From NCBI GenBank assembly GCA_900169235.1, contig FWCC01000283.1, positions 1-64,000 on the forward strand: a stretch of DNA of 64,000 nucleotides, given 5' to 3'. The notes beneath the pieces are model-generated. The model ran no database searches. It worked only from the letters and a program-made list of their open reading frames with translations, and was not told the origin of the DNA. A program made the translations under genes and the position numbers. The DNA comes from Zarea fungicola (Eukaryota > Ascomycota > Sordariomycetes > Hypocreales > Cordycipitaceae). This document shows positions 20,585-32,516 of this stretch, one piece after another. Position 1 is the stretch's first letter, and every line of letters starts with the position of its first letter.

Positions 20585-22239
20585 TCTTGGGCGTTGGGTG
20601 TGGGATAGGATCTGTGTTGAGGACAGATGTAAAGGACGTGTGAGACAGACCTAGTCAAGGTGTTGCATTCCGCACAAGGACGTTGAGTCTTGTGCTTTCG
20701 GGGAATTAAATACAAAACCTTCTAAAGTGTCTAAAATGTCTAAAAGGACTAAAAGGGTTCTGGACTCTTTAAATGAATGCAAGGCGCTCCATACTCTGTG
20801 AAATGCTCATACGACGCCTTGACTATCAGGTGTAAGCGGCTTCCGTTTGCGTCGCAGCTGAAGCCTCCCTTGATGAGCTGGTGGAGTCTGAGACAGCCTC
20901 GGGGACCTGCATTGCTGCTATATTAAGTCTAGTGCGTGCATGAAGCGCACATTTGCATGGAGGACTTGTCTATTTTTATTTTTTAGGTTTTAGGATTCGG
21001 GGATTTTAGATTTTGGCGTCCATCTTGGCGAACGCTTTTGGTAAGGATTGATGAACGCTAACGGCGGCGCACCCGGGCTGAGCTTTAGAGTTTAGGGCCG
21101 CGGTCGACCAACGGGGCCGCATTTTGACAGCCTTGTCGTTTCCAGACTTTGCATATCTTGGTTAGAAGTACGTATTCAATAGTCAAGAAACAGTGGCGGA
21201 AGCGTCTTTGGTTGGCGAATACAGCTTGAGCTTTGGGTGTGCCAACACGTAGCCATCAAGTGCAGTTGCAGTTCAATAACACGATGCAATATTAATATGT
21301 AATATTATCAAGGTAATCAGGCGACATTTTTATTCTGTTTTGATTATTTATAGATCACATCTATTATTTTCAGCGAATTTATTGGAGCCGATTCGCCATG
21401 GTTCTGATGGTGGATGTCAACCCAACAGGAAGCAACCGCGCGAGCGGAACCAGAGGTTATTCCACTACTGCTGGGCTATTAATAATGATTGAATTTTGGG
21501 CAATGCCCTGACATTCTGCCGTAGCCTTGCCGCAACTGGTTGACCAGCATGCGACCCGCTCCATTGTAAGAGACCTTCACCATACAATTGCCGTCAAGCG
21601 CTCATAAATTAGAGCCCACTACACAGGAAGCAATCATTTATCATTTTCGTTTTATCCATTTTTACCAGATCCAAGGCTTGGCAGGGGTCTTGCTCTAGGA
21701 AAGACGGATGACGGCACAGGACTGCTGGATAGAAAGGCCCTTCAAGATTAATTAAAGAGGTAAAAGCAATTATAAAAAAAGATTATAAAAAAAGATTATA
21801 AAAAAAACATGGCAAATCCCATATGCAACCTTCGTTATCAACTTCGAATGTCTATCTTTAAATGGATCTACATCGCTGGTGCCATCTCGTTGGTTGCGCA
21901 ATGGTGCTCATGTTTGACCATGATGGCGTCATCCCCTTAGTGTCCGGCCAACTGGTGGTTCCAACACCGACAGCCCGGGACTTGGAGTTTTCTCTGGACA
22001 CAGGTCGGGAATTATCAATCAGCTTTCCATTAAATCGCCTATTTTGGAAGTCTCCATCAATTGTGGCTGCAGAATAGCCTCGGTGCGGCATTCAAGTGCC
22101 GATGGTCGGATGTCGTCATGTCTTGCTACGGAACCAATATATGTAGCTCGCTCCTCTGGTGCGAATAAATTGCTAGCTAAGCCCGCTACATTTTTTTCTT
22201 TTCTCAGAACTGAGACCAATTGTCAATCAGCAGAGTAAA
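20585..22239. other. Non-coding gap with short A-rich repeats
   Basis: About 1.65 kb with no supported gene. It contains degenerate TCTAAAAT/GTCTAAAA copies near 20718-20755 and a 13-bp A-rich triplication at 21768-21808. The 3' part holds the promoter of the DUF1254 gene. Confidence 0.45.
21768..21808. repeat. 13-bp A-rich tandem repeat
   Basis: Three adjacent copies of (A/G)ATTATAAAAAAA. The second and third copies are identical; the first differs at one base. Confidence 0.8.
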
Positions 22240-23892
22240 ATGGTACGCGCAACGCTTCTCGCCGGCCTGGCCGTGTTGTCTGCCACCGGCTCTGGCCAGT
22301 CCTCACCAACCCCGCAAGACGCAACCACCTTTGCATTGACGTACGGCTACCCCCTCCTCGCGTTTGAAAAGCTGGCCCGGCCGTTGATCCGAACCATTGG
22401 GGTCAATCAAGTCTACCACGCGCGCACGCTCTCCACGGCGGCCAACACGAGCGTGGTGACGCCCAACGTCGACACACTCTATTCCACCGCCATACTCGAC
22501 CTCAGCCACAATGCCGTCTCGATTGCGCCGGGCCAAAACCTTGCACGTGGCGAAAAGAGCATTGCCATCCCCAGCGACCAGTTTGTGCTGTTTTCCTTTT
22601 ACGACCCCTTTGGCGACAACTGGGTGAATGCGGGGACAGGGCATGCTGACAATGGCAAGTCGTGGGTGGTGCGTCAGAAGCCGGCCAATGTCTCGTCATA
22701 CGGCGCGCAGACTGCGCAGGATGATGGCCAGGTATACCTAAACTCGCCGTCGGCGTACACCATTCTGCTGATCCGCTGGCTGGTGAATGCGACCAACATC
22801 AATCTCATCCACACGCTGCAGGACCAGCTCCTCGTCGCCAACACCACAGAAGCAGCCGAGACGGAGCATCCGTGGCTGTCCTCCCTGCACGGCGTCGACA
22901 GTAGCAAGTCCCCCGCGATCAATGCTCTTAATCTTCTCGCGCAGTACGCGCCGGCCAGCAATCCCACCGTCGCATCGGACGCGGGGACGGTCCGCCAGCA
23001 GCTCGAAGCGGCGGGTGTCTTGTCCGCCAACACCACCGCTCTTACAAACGTCACTACCGCCGCCCTGCAACCTGGTGTCGACCTCGACAAGAGCAACCAG
23101 ACAGCCCTCGCCGCCGCCGCATCAGCCGCCGCGCAGGCCGCGGAATCACGCGGCAACGGCTGGAGCACCATCCGGGCAAACAAGACGGGCAGCTTCGGCA
23201 CAGACTACCCCCTCCGCGCGTCGGTGGCCGCGTCGGGCTATCTCATGCTCACCGCGCCGGATGCGATATACCCAACCTGGCAGAATGTCAGCGCTGCTGC
23301 GACAACCGCTGCCAACAGCAGCCGCTCCTCCTCGTCCAACACGATCCTGTCCCCCGGCGAGGCTCTGCTGTACACATTCTCCGGCAAGCCACCTCTGGCC
23401 GGGACGGGGTTCTGGAGCCTGACGCTGTACAACTTGGACAACTACCTCGTGGCGAATGCGCGGAACGTGTACGCCGTCGGGGACCGGTCCAACTTGACGT
23501 ATGCAGACGGCACGCCCGTCTACGGCGGCGCCAATACAAACTCATCGTCGTCGAGGGCGTTTCAGGTGCTCGTGCAGCCGGCGAGCGTGGTGCCGCCTGG
23601 GAACTGGACGGCCAACTGGCTGCCAGCGCCGGACTATGGGCAGGGATTTCACGTGGTGCTGCGGTGGTACGGAGCCGAGGACGGGCTGCTGGTCGCTGGC
23701 GGGTATGAGTATCCGCGGGTGGCGAGGGTGGGCGCCATCACATCAAGGACGGTGAATGGCACAGGGAGCGGAGGAGGTGGAGGAGGAGGAGGATCGGGAG
23801 ATGGTGCTGGAAGGTCGGCGGCGGGTATGTTGAGGATGAATGGCATGGCTATTTTGCTGTGTGCAGGGTTGAGTCTTGCTTTGTTCTGGTAG
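22240..23892 (+). CDS. DUF1254/DUF1214 secreted, probably GPI-anchored protein
   Basis: An uninterrupted frame of 550 residues. The first 20 or so residues form a signal peptide. The N-terminal domain has the DUF1254 hallmarks TYGYPLLAFEK, VVTPNVDTLYSTAILDLS and FVLFSFYDPFGDNWVN. The C-terminal DUF1214 part contains DYPLRASVAASGYLML and GFWSLTLYN, followed by NARNVYAVGDRSNLTY. About 17 N-glycosylation sequons (NxS/T) are spread over the chain. A Gly/Ser linker and a hydrophobic C-terminus (MAILLCAGLSLALFW) suggest GPI anchoring. The biochemical role of these domains is not established; both are abundant in bacteria and scattered in fungi. G/C content is higher than in the flanks. Confidence 0.88.
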   Translation: MVRATLLAGLAVLSATGSGQSSPTPQDATTFALTYGYPLLAFEKLARPLIRTIGVNQVYHARTLSTAANTSVVTPNVDTLYSTAILDLSHNAVSIAPGQNLARGEKSIAIPSDQFVLFSFYDPFGDNWVNAGTGHADNGKSWVVRQKPANVSSYGAQTAQDDGQVYLNSPSAYTILLIRWLVNATNINLIHTLQDQLLVANTTEAAETEHPWLSSLHGVDSSKSPAINALNLLAQYAPASNPTVASDAGTVRQQLEAAGVLSANTTALTNVTTAALQPGVDLDKSNQTALAAAASAAAQAAESRGNGWSTIRANKTGSFGTDYPLRASVAASGYLMLTAPDAIYPTWQNVSAAATTAANSSRSSSSNTILSPGEALLYTFSGKPPLAGTGFWSLTLYNLDNYLVANARNVYAVGDRSNLTYADGTPVYGGANTNSSSSRAFQVLVQPASVVPPGNWTANWLPAPDYGQGFHVVLRWYGAEDGLLVAGGYEYPRVARVGAITSRTVNGTGSGGGGGGGGSGDGAGRSAAGMLRMNGMAILLCAGLSLALFW

Positions 23893-26800
23893 ACAGTGGC
23901 GGGGGGGCCTCTTGATTGACACGGATGCATGAGTACATGGCGAATGGGTTTAATGGAAGAATCATGGACGAATTTAATTCTTATTCTGTCATTTTCGCTT
24001 TTATGGTATTTTTTTTCTTAGTTAAAAACTGGCTTTTGAACACGCATACAAAATCAGCGGAAGCAACTTTGCATTAGGAGATGCGAAGCCTACCCTGTAG
24101 CAGCCGATGGGAGGAGCTGCTTGCTGTTTCCTCAAATAATCTGTCCATCATTGCCAAAAGCTATTTCGGCTTTCGGTTTACAGCAATTATCGCTCTACAG
24201 CCAGCGAAAAAGTTGCCGTTGCGAAAGATGGCCTCTTAGGCCTGGTCTTTGGTCCTCAATGTTGCTGGTAGACGCCAGGCGTCGGATACTTGGCCGCTTG
24301 AGGTGCCCACAAGGCCGCCACAAGGACAACAAGTGAAGAGAACACGTAGAATAAAATGTAATAAAATAAGCCAAAATTCTACTAGTTGAATGGAGATTAT
24401 TTGACGTGTCCATGTTTTGTCAAGTGTTTCATGGGCTGCGTTGCACTCGAATCACATGAACTGCACCTGTGCGGGTAGCCTGCAAACAGACAACTGTCAA
24501 GCCCTTGGTGGGCGGTTGGTTCCTACCAGCGGCTAAAATGCAGTCCAAAACATGTCAAAATCGTTCGATGATGCTGGCGATTTAATTCCGTCCACGACCC
24601 ATCGATACAGCCCACTGGTTCATTCCATGTTGAACCATGCTTCCGTCAATGTATCGTGAGCCTATCAACGCAAGCGCCCGCGCGGGCCTGAAACGTGGGA
24701 TCCAAGGTCCCAGCTCTGGCAAGTTGAGTTTTCTGAATGATGGAGAAGTATACTCAAAATAGAAAGAAGAAAAGGCGACAAAAAATCGGTTGGCCGAAAG
24801 TGATGGCCTAGTAAAAGGAAATGCGATTTTAATTGTTTCACGATTTGGGGATTGCAGGCAAAAAGAGTCCACACGTCCATGAACCCAGAGATTCGGTTCT
24901 GGCGCTTGCTGATGCGTTGGTGAGTCTCGGATGCGGGAGATGGACAGCCAGTCGTTTCCAGTCAATGTCACTCTCCACTGCCAGAAATGTTGGAGATGGT
25001 GTGAGCCTACTAACGAGTTTTAATTTGCGTGTGCCGGGCCGTTGCGAAGAGATTCACATTCCTGGGCTGAGCCACAAAGCGGCTGATGAGTGGGGAGGGC
25101 ACTAGCCTCATTAGTCCTCAATAGCAGCTGTGCAATTCAACAAGAGCGGTTTAGTCTCTTCCCTTATCAGTCCTTATCAAAGGCGCAAAGCCTCATCCAA
25201 CCGGAACATGACCATGGCCCCAGCCTCAAAAGGGTGCGCCACAGCGACGGCCTCATTCGGGCTGTTGAAACTTGGAGTGGTAAAGAGGGCGAGATTAACA
25301 GAACGAGAGACTGCACTTGGAGACACGAGACACACCATTGCCAGGCACAGCCTCAATGTAGGGCCACAACCATGCACCGTTTGCTGCGAGGCATACTGCT
25401 GCGGCCACGATCAAACTCCAGAAGGCTGAGGCAGGGGTCATTCACAACCTCCAGGAACAATCGAGACTCTATCGTTTCTCTTGTTCATTTTAATCAAATA
25501 CGGCTGAGGCTGGAAATTGTAAGATTTTGGGATGCTTCAAGTTTTGCAAGAAAATAGGTTGGGGAGGCCTCTTCCTACACACCACCTTACAATGACGACG
25601 ACTGAACCATCAGGTGAGGGAAAAATCTCTTCTCTCTCGTTCCCCCATGTTCCACGCGTAAAGAAAAAAAAGTGAAATGGAAAAATTACGTCTCTAGGCC
25701 ATGACGTAGCAAGTCTTGCGTGGTCACCGTTGTAGCGAAAAAAGTAAACTGTCGCGGCCACAATTGTGTTTTGTTTGGTCAATGGCTCAACGACGACACT
25801 CATCACGAGCCAATGGGATGTGAGCACGGTAGTCGTGGGGTTAACAAAAAACATCAATACTGGCAAAAGACTGAACCGTCTGGGCATGGGAAATATTGGC
25901 ACATTTCCCTGCTTTTTGCCATCTTCATTTTCGCCCCCAGATGGGGGGATTGGGGACATCCGCCCGCCTCAGAAAAGGTGGCCTGTGCCTGCGTCTCGAG
26001 CCACAATACGCCAGTAGCGTCCTGGATATCGCTGGCAGTCGGGAGAGTGATGTGATGGGGACAAGACAAGGGGGCGCGGCGAGCAGGAAGCAGTTTAGGA
26101 GGAGCCGAGGAGGGCATGTCGGCTGACAAGACGCCTCTGACGGCACAGGGCAACTGGGCGTTGCCCTGAATTACGAGGTTTTTTTTTGTTGAGGGTGTGA
26201 GGTGAAAATGAAGGGTCCTTGGGAAAGCAGCATGGCATTCTGAGACTAAAAAACCGCGCTATCGATTTTTCTCTTTTTGCTTTTGGGACAGATTGGCGTC
26301 GTGTTCTTTGTCTCTTGTATGAACGTGCATGACGTCGATCTTGTAAATGCAGTGTGTCGGAGAGAAACCGTCAACCCCAAGCCACGCCCCAATCAGGTCC
26401 AAGGCCCCAGCTATGCCCCTAGAAAGGTCCTGATAGAGTCGCTGCTCCTCCCCCAAAACGTCCCTCTTGGTGATGGTTTCGCTGCACTGCCCCCAGGGCT
26501 GAACGGCTGAGCGGGTAGCATCGAGGCTGTACACAAGCCATGCACGACAATGGTTTGCATACAGGCACAGCAAAGGCCATAATATTTATTTTATTCCTAT
26601 TATTTATCAATAGCGGGTATCAAGTAAATGACGTCGATTTCAATCCTGGGCATCCTTTTTTCTTTTCCCAATCTTCGTCACCATCAAGGAGTTCTTATCG
26701 GCTTGCATTGCGCGTCTCTAGCTCATCAGCTAAAATGTGAGGCGGACAGAGACAAAGAACAGAAAAAAAAAAGCCACGCCTAATACAGCGATTTGGCGTG

Positions 26801-28957
26801 CGCATCTGCCGGTTTAATCAAAGTAAACAACAAGACCTGGAGTCACAGATCCATTGGTGTATTCTATTGGCTGCATCGGTGCTGCATGTCCCCAGGCGTG
26901 ACTCGAAAAAAATTTATAGTGCGCATGTAGTGTTTGGACTTGCAGCACGCCATACCACAAGAGACTAGTGGGAAGGATTGTATGCAAGCCGAGTTACGCA
27001 GGTTGTCAAAGTGACTGCGATTCAAGGGCGGAAGTGACACTTGACATGCCAGAGATTAAATGTCAACACGTATTGAGTGTAGATGGAGGGCAACAGATGG
27101 GAATAGAAAGACATGGAACAAGTGGCTGTCCAGGTGCATTGTCATGAGATGTACAAGATACGACGTACGAGGTACAGAGTGTAGTTGTGGGCGTGTGGTT
27201 AGATTTGCCCTCTGTGAGACTGTTGACAAGCCACTGACAAGACTAATAAATAATTTACTGACTGCATTAGTAGGCAGAGTACAGTGTGCTCAACTTGAGT
27301 GAGCGGCAGCGGTGTTCCATGGCCGCAGCGGCCGCTCGACAGAGGCGAGAACATCCAATCCAGTTGGGCATTTTTGGCAGGCCGCCAGGACAAGATACAG
27401 ATACACTGGCAGCTACAGTACTCCCTCGACGCTAACAGCGGGCCAGTAAATAGCTGCACCGTTTACACTGTAGCCAGGCGTCAACTAACTGATGCTAGTT
27501 GCCCTGGTCTGACCTCCCACCCACCGATTCACCCACAACGGGCTGGTCAAGATGGTCGCGACCAGGACGACCACAGTGAAGGAGAAGCACATTGGAGGAG
27601 AGGGAAATGAGGTGTAGTTTCAGCAACCGCGGGAAATCATGTCACCAAGAGTAAAAAATAGAACTGCTAAAGAATTGAGTGGCCATCACGTCACCGTTTT
27701 CAAACAGATGGCCAACTTCTGAAAATAGAACTAGAAAAAAAAAGGATACGCAAGATGTAAAACAACGCCCGAGAGGAAAATCGTCGTAACGAGCAGCTAT
27801 TTTGAGCGCCGGCGAGAGAAAAAAAAAACGAGTCGACGCCACAACACAACCCCCTTTTGCTTCGGTGTAGCGACTCCGTTGTGTGGTGTATCAATTCTGC
27901 AACTAAAAAAGAGCCCTGTAACTAGTGCGCAGAGGCAACCAAACGCATGGGAATGCACCATGACGAGCCTGTAAGCCGGAAAACCCAGCTTCGCCTCACG
28001 GAGAGGAAACCACAGATGAGGTTCTCAAGCAGTGACGAAGGCAATGGAGTAACAGTAGGATTTGCCCCTCCGTACGCAACAGGATTTGCACCTCCGTACA
28101 GCAAGTTAGTGTACCGTTCTGACCCAAGTTTGATTTAGCCTCCCCGGGACAGTCATAGTTCATCCATCATCCGTTCCTCTTCGTTCCTCTTGTCGCAGGG
28201 GACCCGCCTGGGCAGGCAGAAACACCCAGGCGAGGCAAACCGCCTTTGCAAACCACACGGACGAGTGACCACTGACGACAGTGGCCGGCGGCCATAGATA
28301 GTTAGCGGGAGGGGGGAGGGGGCGGGCCGCCAAGAGGCCTCAAGTCCAAGTACATGCATGCAGATGTCTGCGAACCTACTGCTGCAGTGGAGGACGAATG
28401 GGGAGGCCTGCGATGATTACCCAGTTCTCCATACGGAGTACTCCCAGCTTACCTATTGCCTACTCAGTTACTGGCCGTTGCCTGGGATGTTGTTACCTGG
28501 CAGGCAGGTGCCGTGCCTCAGGTTAAGTCTCCCTCCTGCCGCTACGAGGCGGGCCCTTGGATCTATGTGGTTGACCCTCTTTTCATCCATTTCCTTCCTC
28601 ACACTTTTGTGAAGGTATCCTGTGATTTTCCTTAGCCACACGCCCACCCCCCCCTCCCACACACCACTGCTCCATACTGTTGCGTCCGCAATCCAGCAAA
28701 AAACCACTTACACGATCTTGTATATAGCTTCCCCATCTCCCACCTCCCATCTCTCATGACCGCCTTCTCACTCTCCCACTTTACAACTCAAACAACTGAT
28801 ACAAATTGCTACTGCATTACCACTTTGACTCTACTACATTACTGTAGAGACGACTGATTCTCTCAAGACTCGTCTCAACCACGACTAACCACCACTACAA
28901 CCACCTTGTCACTGCTTCCCCCAGCTGGGGTTGACAAGACACAAAAAAACCGTCACA
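23893..28957. other. Five-kilobase gene-poor region ending in a long leader
   Basis: No frame longer than about 155 codons and none with a recognisable motif or signal peptide was found. Homopolymer A runs are frequent (for example 26762-26771 and 27738-27744). The last 200 bases are pyrimidine- and A/C-rich, typical of the leader of a well-expressed fungal gene, and belong to the gene starting at 28958. A 33-codon upstream frame runs 28756-28857 in that leader. Confidence 0.45.
28756..28857 (+). promoter_or_regulatory. Possible upstream open reading frame
   Basis: An ATG at 28756 opens 33 codons that stop at 28857, about 100 bases before the main start at 28958. If transcription begins upstream of it, this could damp translation of the downstream gene. 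The transcription start is not visible, so its status is unproven. Confidence 0.3.
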
Positions 28958-30016
28958 ATGTGCACCACAAACATCATTACTCACGTCCGCCCAGATGGCC
29001 GGCGCTCGACCACTCCTCAGGTCTTGCTGTGCCCGTCCTCTCGCTTCGGTCGCCCCTGCGCCGCGCACGTCGAGGTTCACCACCCAACACCCATCGACAT
29101 GCGCAGCGGTGCCACCGTCACCAGCTTTCCTCCGACTCCTACATACTCTCCACGTCCATCCAGCCGCGAGTCTGCCCGCTCGGATGCCTCACACCACTCC
29201 TCGCGGGACTCCCGTCACAGCTCCACCTCAAGCTCACATCGCCGCCAGCGCTCGCCTGGCATCTACGTCAACGGCCAGCGCGTGGTCAACAGCCACGGCA
29301 ACGCTCGCCGCGAGCGCATCCTCATGGTGCCGCATCCGCCTACACCACGAACACCACCCCAGAACTATGCCACCCCGCGCACCGCACCGCCCTCGCCCTC
29401 GAACAACCTCTCGATCCCCTACGGCAGCTCACCGCAGCACCGCGAAAGCTACAACCGACCTTATATTGTGGACGAGCGTCCCCGCATCCATGTCCAATAC
29501 CCTACCGCCGCGCCTGCTCCCTCACCACCAAGCTCGTCACGGCACTCTCGCCAGACGTCGACTAGCTCTCAAGGCAGCCGTCACTCACAATCGAGCACTC
29601 ATGAAGAGGAAGACCGCCGACGCCGGCGACTGGAGCGCGAGACCAGAAAGGCGCAGGAGCTACTCGACCGCATTGACAAGGCAAATGCCGAGATTGCCAG
29701 CCGACCAGCCGTTCGCGTGGTCAGCAGTGGTGCCGAGAGACAGGCCACCACCTCCACCACCAGCAGCACTCGCCGAAGCCGCCGCGACGGCTACGACGTG
29801 GATGTTGTCGGTGCCATGGGCCGCATGACTGTCCGGGACGAGAACTGGAAGGACACAAAGGCCAGTGAAAAGGCCGCCCGGACGGAGCGTGAGGAGCGCG
29901 AGGCTCAGGACCAGCGACTTCGCGAGCGCATGACGCCGCAACGTCGTGCTACTGTCGGGCCTGCCAGCCGTCGACACCGGGTTGCGTACGACGACGGGCT
30001 GTACCGCCTCGAGTGA
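28958..30016 (+). CDS. Disordered Ser/Arg-rich conserved fungal protein
   Basis: A single-exon gene of 352 residues. The open frame extends nine codons upstream but only to a TTG, so the ATG at 28958 is chosen. The first 45 residues (CTTNIITHVRPDGRR, two Cys at VLLCPSS and GRPCAAH) form a short ordered segment of a kind seen at the start of many uncharacterised fungal proteins. The rest is low-complexity: Ser/His/Arg-rich to about residue 100, Pro-rich to about 190, then a charged helical stretch (EEEDRRRRRLERETRKAQEL) that may be coiled coil, and an Arg/Glu-rich end. It is probably nuclear or cytosolic, and no function is known. Two overlapping alternative frames are shadows of its biased composition. 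Confidence 0.8.
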   Translation: MCTTNIITHVRPDGRRSTTPQVLLCPSSRFGRPCAAHVEVHHPTPIDMRSGATVTSFPPTPTYSPRPSSRESARSDASHHSSRDSRHSSTSSSHRRQRSPGIYVNGQRVVNSHGNARRERILMVPHPPTPRTPPQNYATPRTAPPSPSNNLSIPYGSSPQHRESYNRPYIVDERPRIHVQYPTAAPAPSPPSSSRHSRQTSTSSQGSRHSQSSTHEEEDRRRRRLERETRKAQELLDRIDKANAEIASRPAVRVVSSGAERQATTSTTSSTRRSRRDGYDVDVVGAMGRMTVRDENWKDTKASEKAARTEREEREAQDQRLRERMTPQRRATVGPASRRHRVAYDDGLYRLE

Positions 30017-32394
30017 CGGTGACTGTACGAAGACGGAGGAGGTTGATGAACTGTACTACCAACGATTACCACTACTACCACTACCACAACCACCACCACA
30101 ACACTGCTACACTACTACTGCTACAACTACACACTTGGTATACTACAGGACATGACATGGATACATTACACATTGGGCATAGCGTTTTACAAGCAAGCAA
30201 GCAAGCAAGCATAAAAAACAGGAAAAATACAGACAGCTTGTTTTAATTAGCTTTTTTTTTCTCAAAAGATACCACCAGATTAGATATACTACAGGACATT
30301 ATTGGGTTCAAAATAAAAAAGATGAACATTTCTTTTCCCTCATTTTACTGTTTCTCTCATTTGATTCACGTTGATATGGACCTGCGTCTGTAAACATGGG
30401 CCGTGGTGCCTACGACACAACTGGTACCCCCAAGCCTCTGCACCAAAAAAAAAAAAAACACCAGCCAAAACCAGTGCAGTCATCCGTAGTCATCCGTGGT
30501 CGGCGTTTGAGTCACTACCAGCACGCCATTGTTTCTACCGGCATTGCCAAGGCGACGCACTAAATCGCTTTGGTGGTTGCTGCAGATGGGATGGGTGGTG
30601 CATACCCAGTACCCATTATGCGGGCGCGGGGTTGCCTCTCCCTGTATTCTGGCAACTGGGTTAGGGAGCTCGCGCAATTGAGAGGTGTGTGGGTGTGTCT
30701 GAGGCACACACTTGTTGTGGGCAAATGGGATGGGCTGCCTGCAGAACGGCATGTCTTGTCCTTGTGAGGATTCGGCTCCACACACAAGGCAGATACTACA
30801 TGGGAACCACACACATCGGTAGTGCATTGTGCGGGCAAGCGGGTACTCTATGAGGAGAACGGTTTAACCCGGTGGGTGGGGAGGGGGGAGGGTGTAGATT
30901 GAATTGATAGGCATCCAGGCATCCAATCACTACTGCCTAGAACCAGTTCTGATCAATGGACTCGATGAACGCTTTGAATTGCAATGAAGAAGAGTCAATG
31001 GCTACACAAAGATGGCAGTCTATTCCGGGATGGGGGTGTGTAGTGTGAGTGGGTGATGAATCAGCTGGTCTCGTATGGGAAGAAAACAATCACGAACAAG
31101 ATGGTAACTGGAAATAGATTAGAATACGTTCCAGCCCCAGGCAACGAACTTGAATACAACCCGTCAACGTATGAAGCAGGGTACAATCGGAGACTCATGG
31201 TAGGTCCCGGCCGATGGAACGGAACATGGGAAAACTATCCATCCCGAGCGGGATAAAAGAAAAAAACAATAATACAACGGCAATTCAAATAATTAATACA
31301 CATTGACGATGCTCCATTGAAATCAATTCGCCACTCGCCATCTTAGATTTGTATTATATCATCTGCATGCTTATATTGGCTTGCCGAGGAGTGCTGCCTA
31401 CGTACCAGACGCAAAGTGGGGATCAAAACGGGAAGTGGAAATACTGCGGGACGATTAGAACAGACTTGGTGGTGTCACTTGACATCACTTGACACTGTAA
31501 CCTTTTTATGGCGTTGATGTAACATGCAGAGTAACTTTCATGCTTGTCTAGGCTACCGAGGCCGAAAGCAGACGTAAATTCATGAATGCATGCTTTATTT
31601 TAGATCAGGAGGATTTGGAGCATCATGCGGCATCCCTGGTTGAGCTGAATCGCTGGGCGTAAGTTGTAATCAGGCTCGGCAACATGCAAGTTTAGTGTAC
31701 ATATTACAGAGTACTGCTACGGCATTGCGAATACATGCGCACTGTTTCAAACTAACCAATCTATAAAAACTCCATCCAGCGTAGATCGGAAAATGACTAA
31801 GCAAATCCTTTATACGTTGAATGTCACTTCCCCTGTCAAGCTGAGGCTATTACAAGTGTGTATACGCATGCAAGTGTGACATCCATCAACGCACACAACT
31901 GTGGGCGTTGTTTTGAAAGAAAAGCCGCGTAGTCCGTTGCCAAGTAAACATGCCCGAGTCTTGGCATGAATTTACCGACTCGTCCATCGCATTATTGTCC
32001 GGTATTTTCGTAAATCTAATCAAGTCAGTCCTTTTGCTAGCAGTTTCGTCTTGCCCGACGTAACCTCAGCCCACCCACATATTCTTCCATCGGTGCAATT
32101 CCCGATGCATGTTGAAGACGGTCGCAGAAAAATCCGACCGCCGTCGCTTATACACCCACCATCACAAGCTTCCGAGTTGTAACAAACAATTTTAATGTCG
32201 GGATTTTTTTTTTTTTTTTGGCATACGTAATCAACCATGCCAAGCAGACTCACCCACCACACGAAGCATATCATCTGTGATTTTCTCAACTGGCGCGACA
32301 GCCGGGTCGAGTGGGTGTAGGGGCGTCCGCGCTCCGCACTCCGTGGTTGGTGGAGCTGCTACAGTTGCCTATTTTGGAGCTCGGCGCAAAGTAG

Positions 32395-32516
32395 AAAAAT
32401 GGCTTACATAACTCACATTGATTACGTAACGTTGCTCTGTGGCTCCCCACGCACACACAAGAAATATGCGTTACGTAAGCCGTTTTTTCCTGCACCAAGT
32501 GTAAGCCATCTTTTTT
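32395..32516. repeat. Imperfect inverted repeat
   Basis: The left arm AAAATGGCTTACATAAC (from about 32396) matches, inverted with about two mismatches, GTTACGTAAGCCGTTTTTT at 32470-32488. A second shorter match, GTAAGCCATCTTTTTT, begins at 32501. It could be a small degenerate MITE or a stem-loop; no target-site duplication was identified. Confidence 0.45.

Noticed and set aside
22674..23201. A 175-codon minus-strand frame
   Set aside because: Antisense shadow of the DUF1254 gene, Ala/Arg/Ser-rich, no start context or motif.
26259..26573. A 104-codon minus-strand frame that looks partly protein-like
   Set aside because: No motif, no splice partner and an equally long frame on the other strand.
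28906..29828. Two long plus-strand frames overlapping the disordered protein
   Set aside because: They are alternative frames of the same low-complexity sequence. The chosen frame has the conserved start segment and runs on after both end.
32020..32289. Minus-strand frame with a hydrophobic start and several Cys
   Set aside because: It reads through a 17-base T run (as Lys on this strand), and no homology, TATA box or clear intron model was seen; kept only as a weak possibility.
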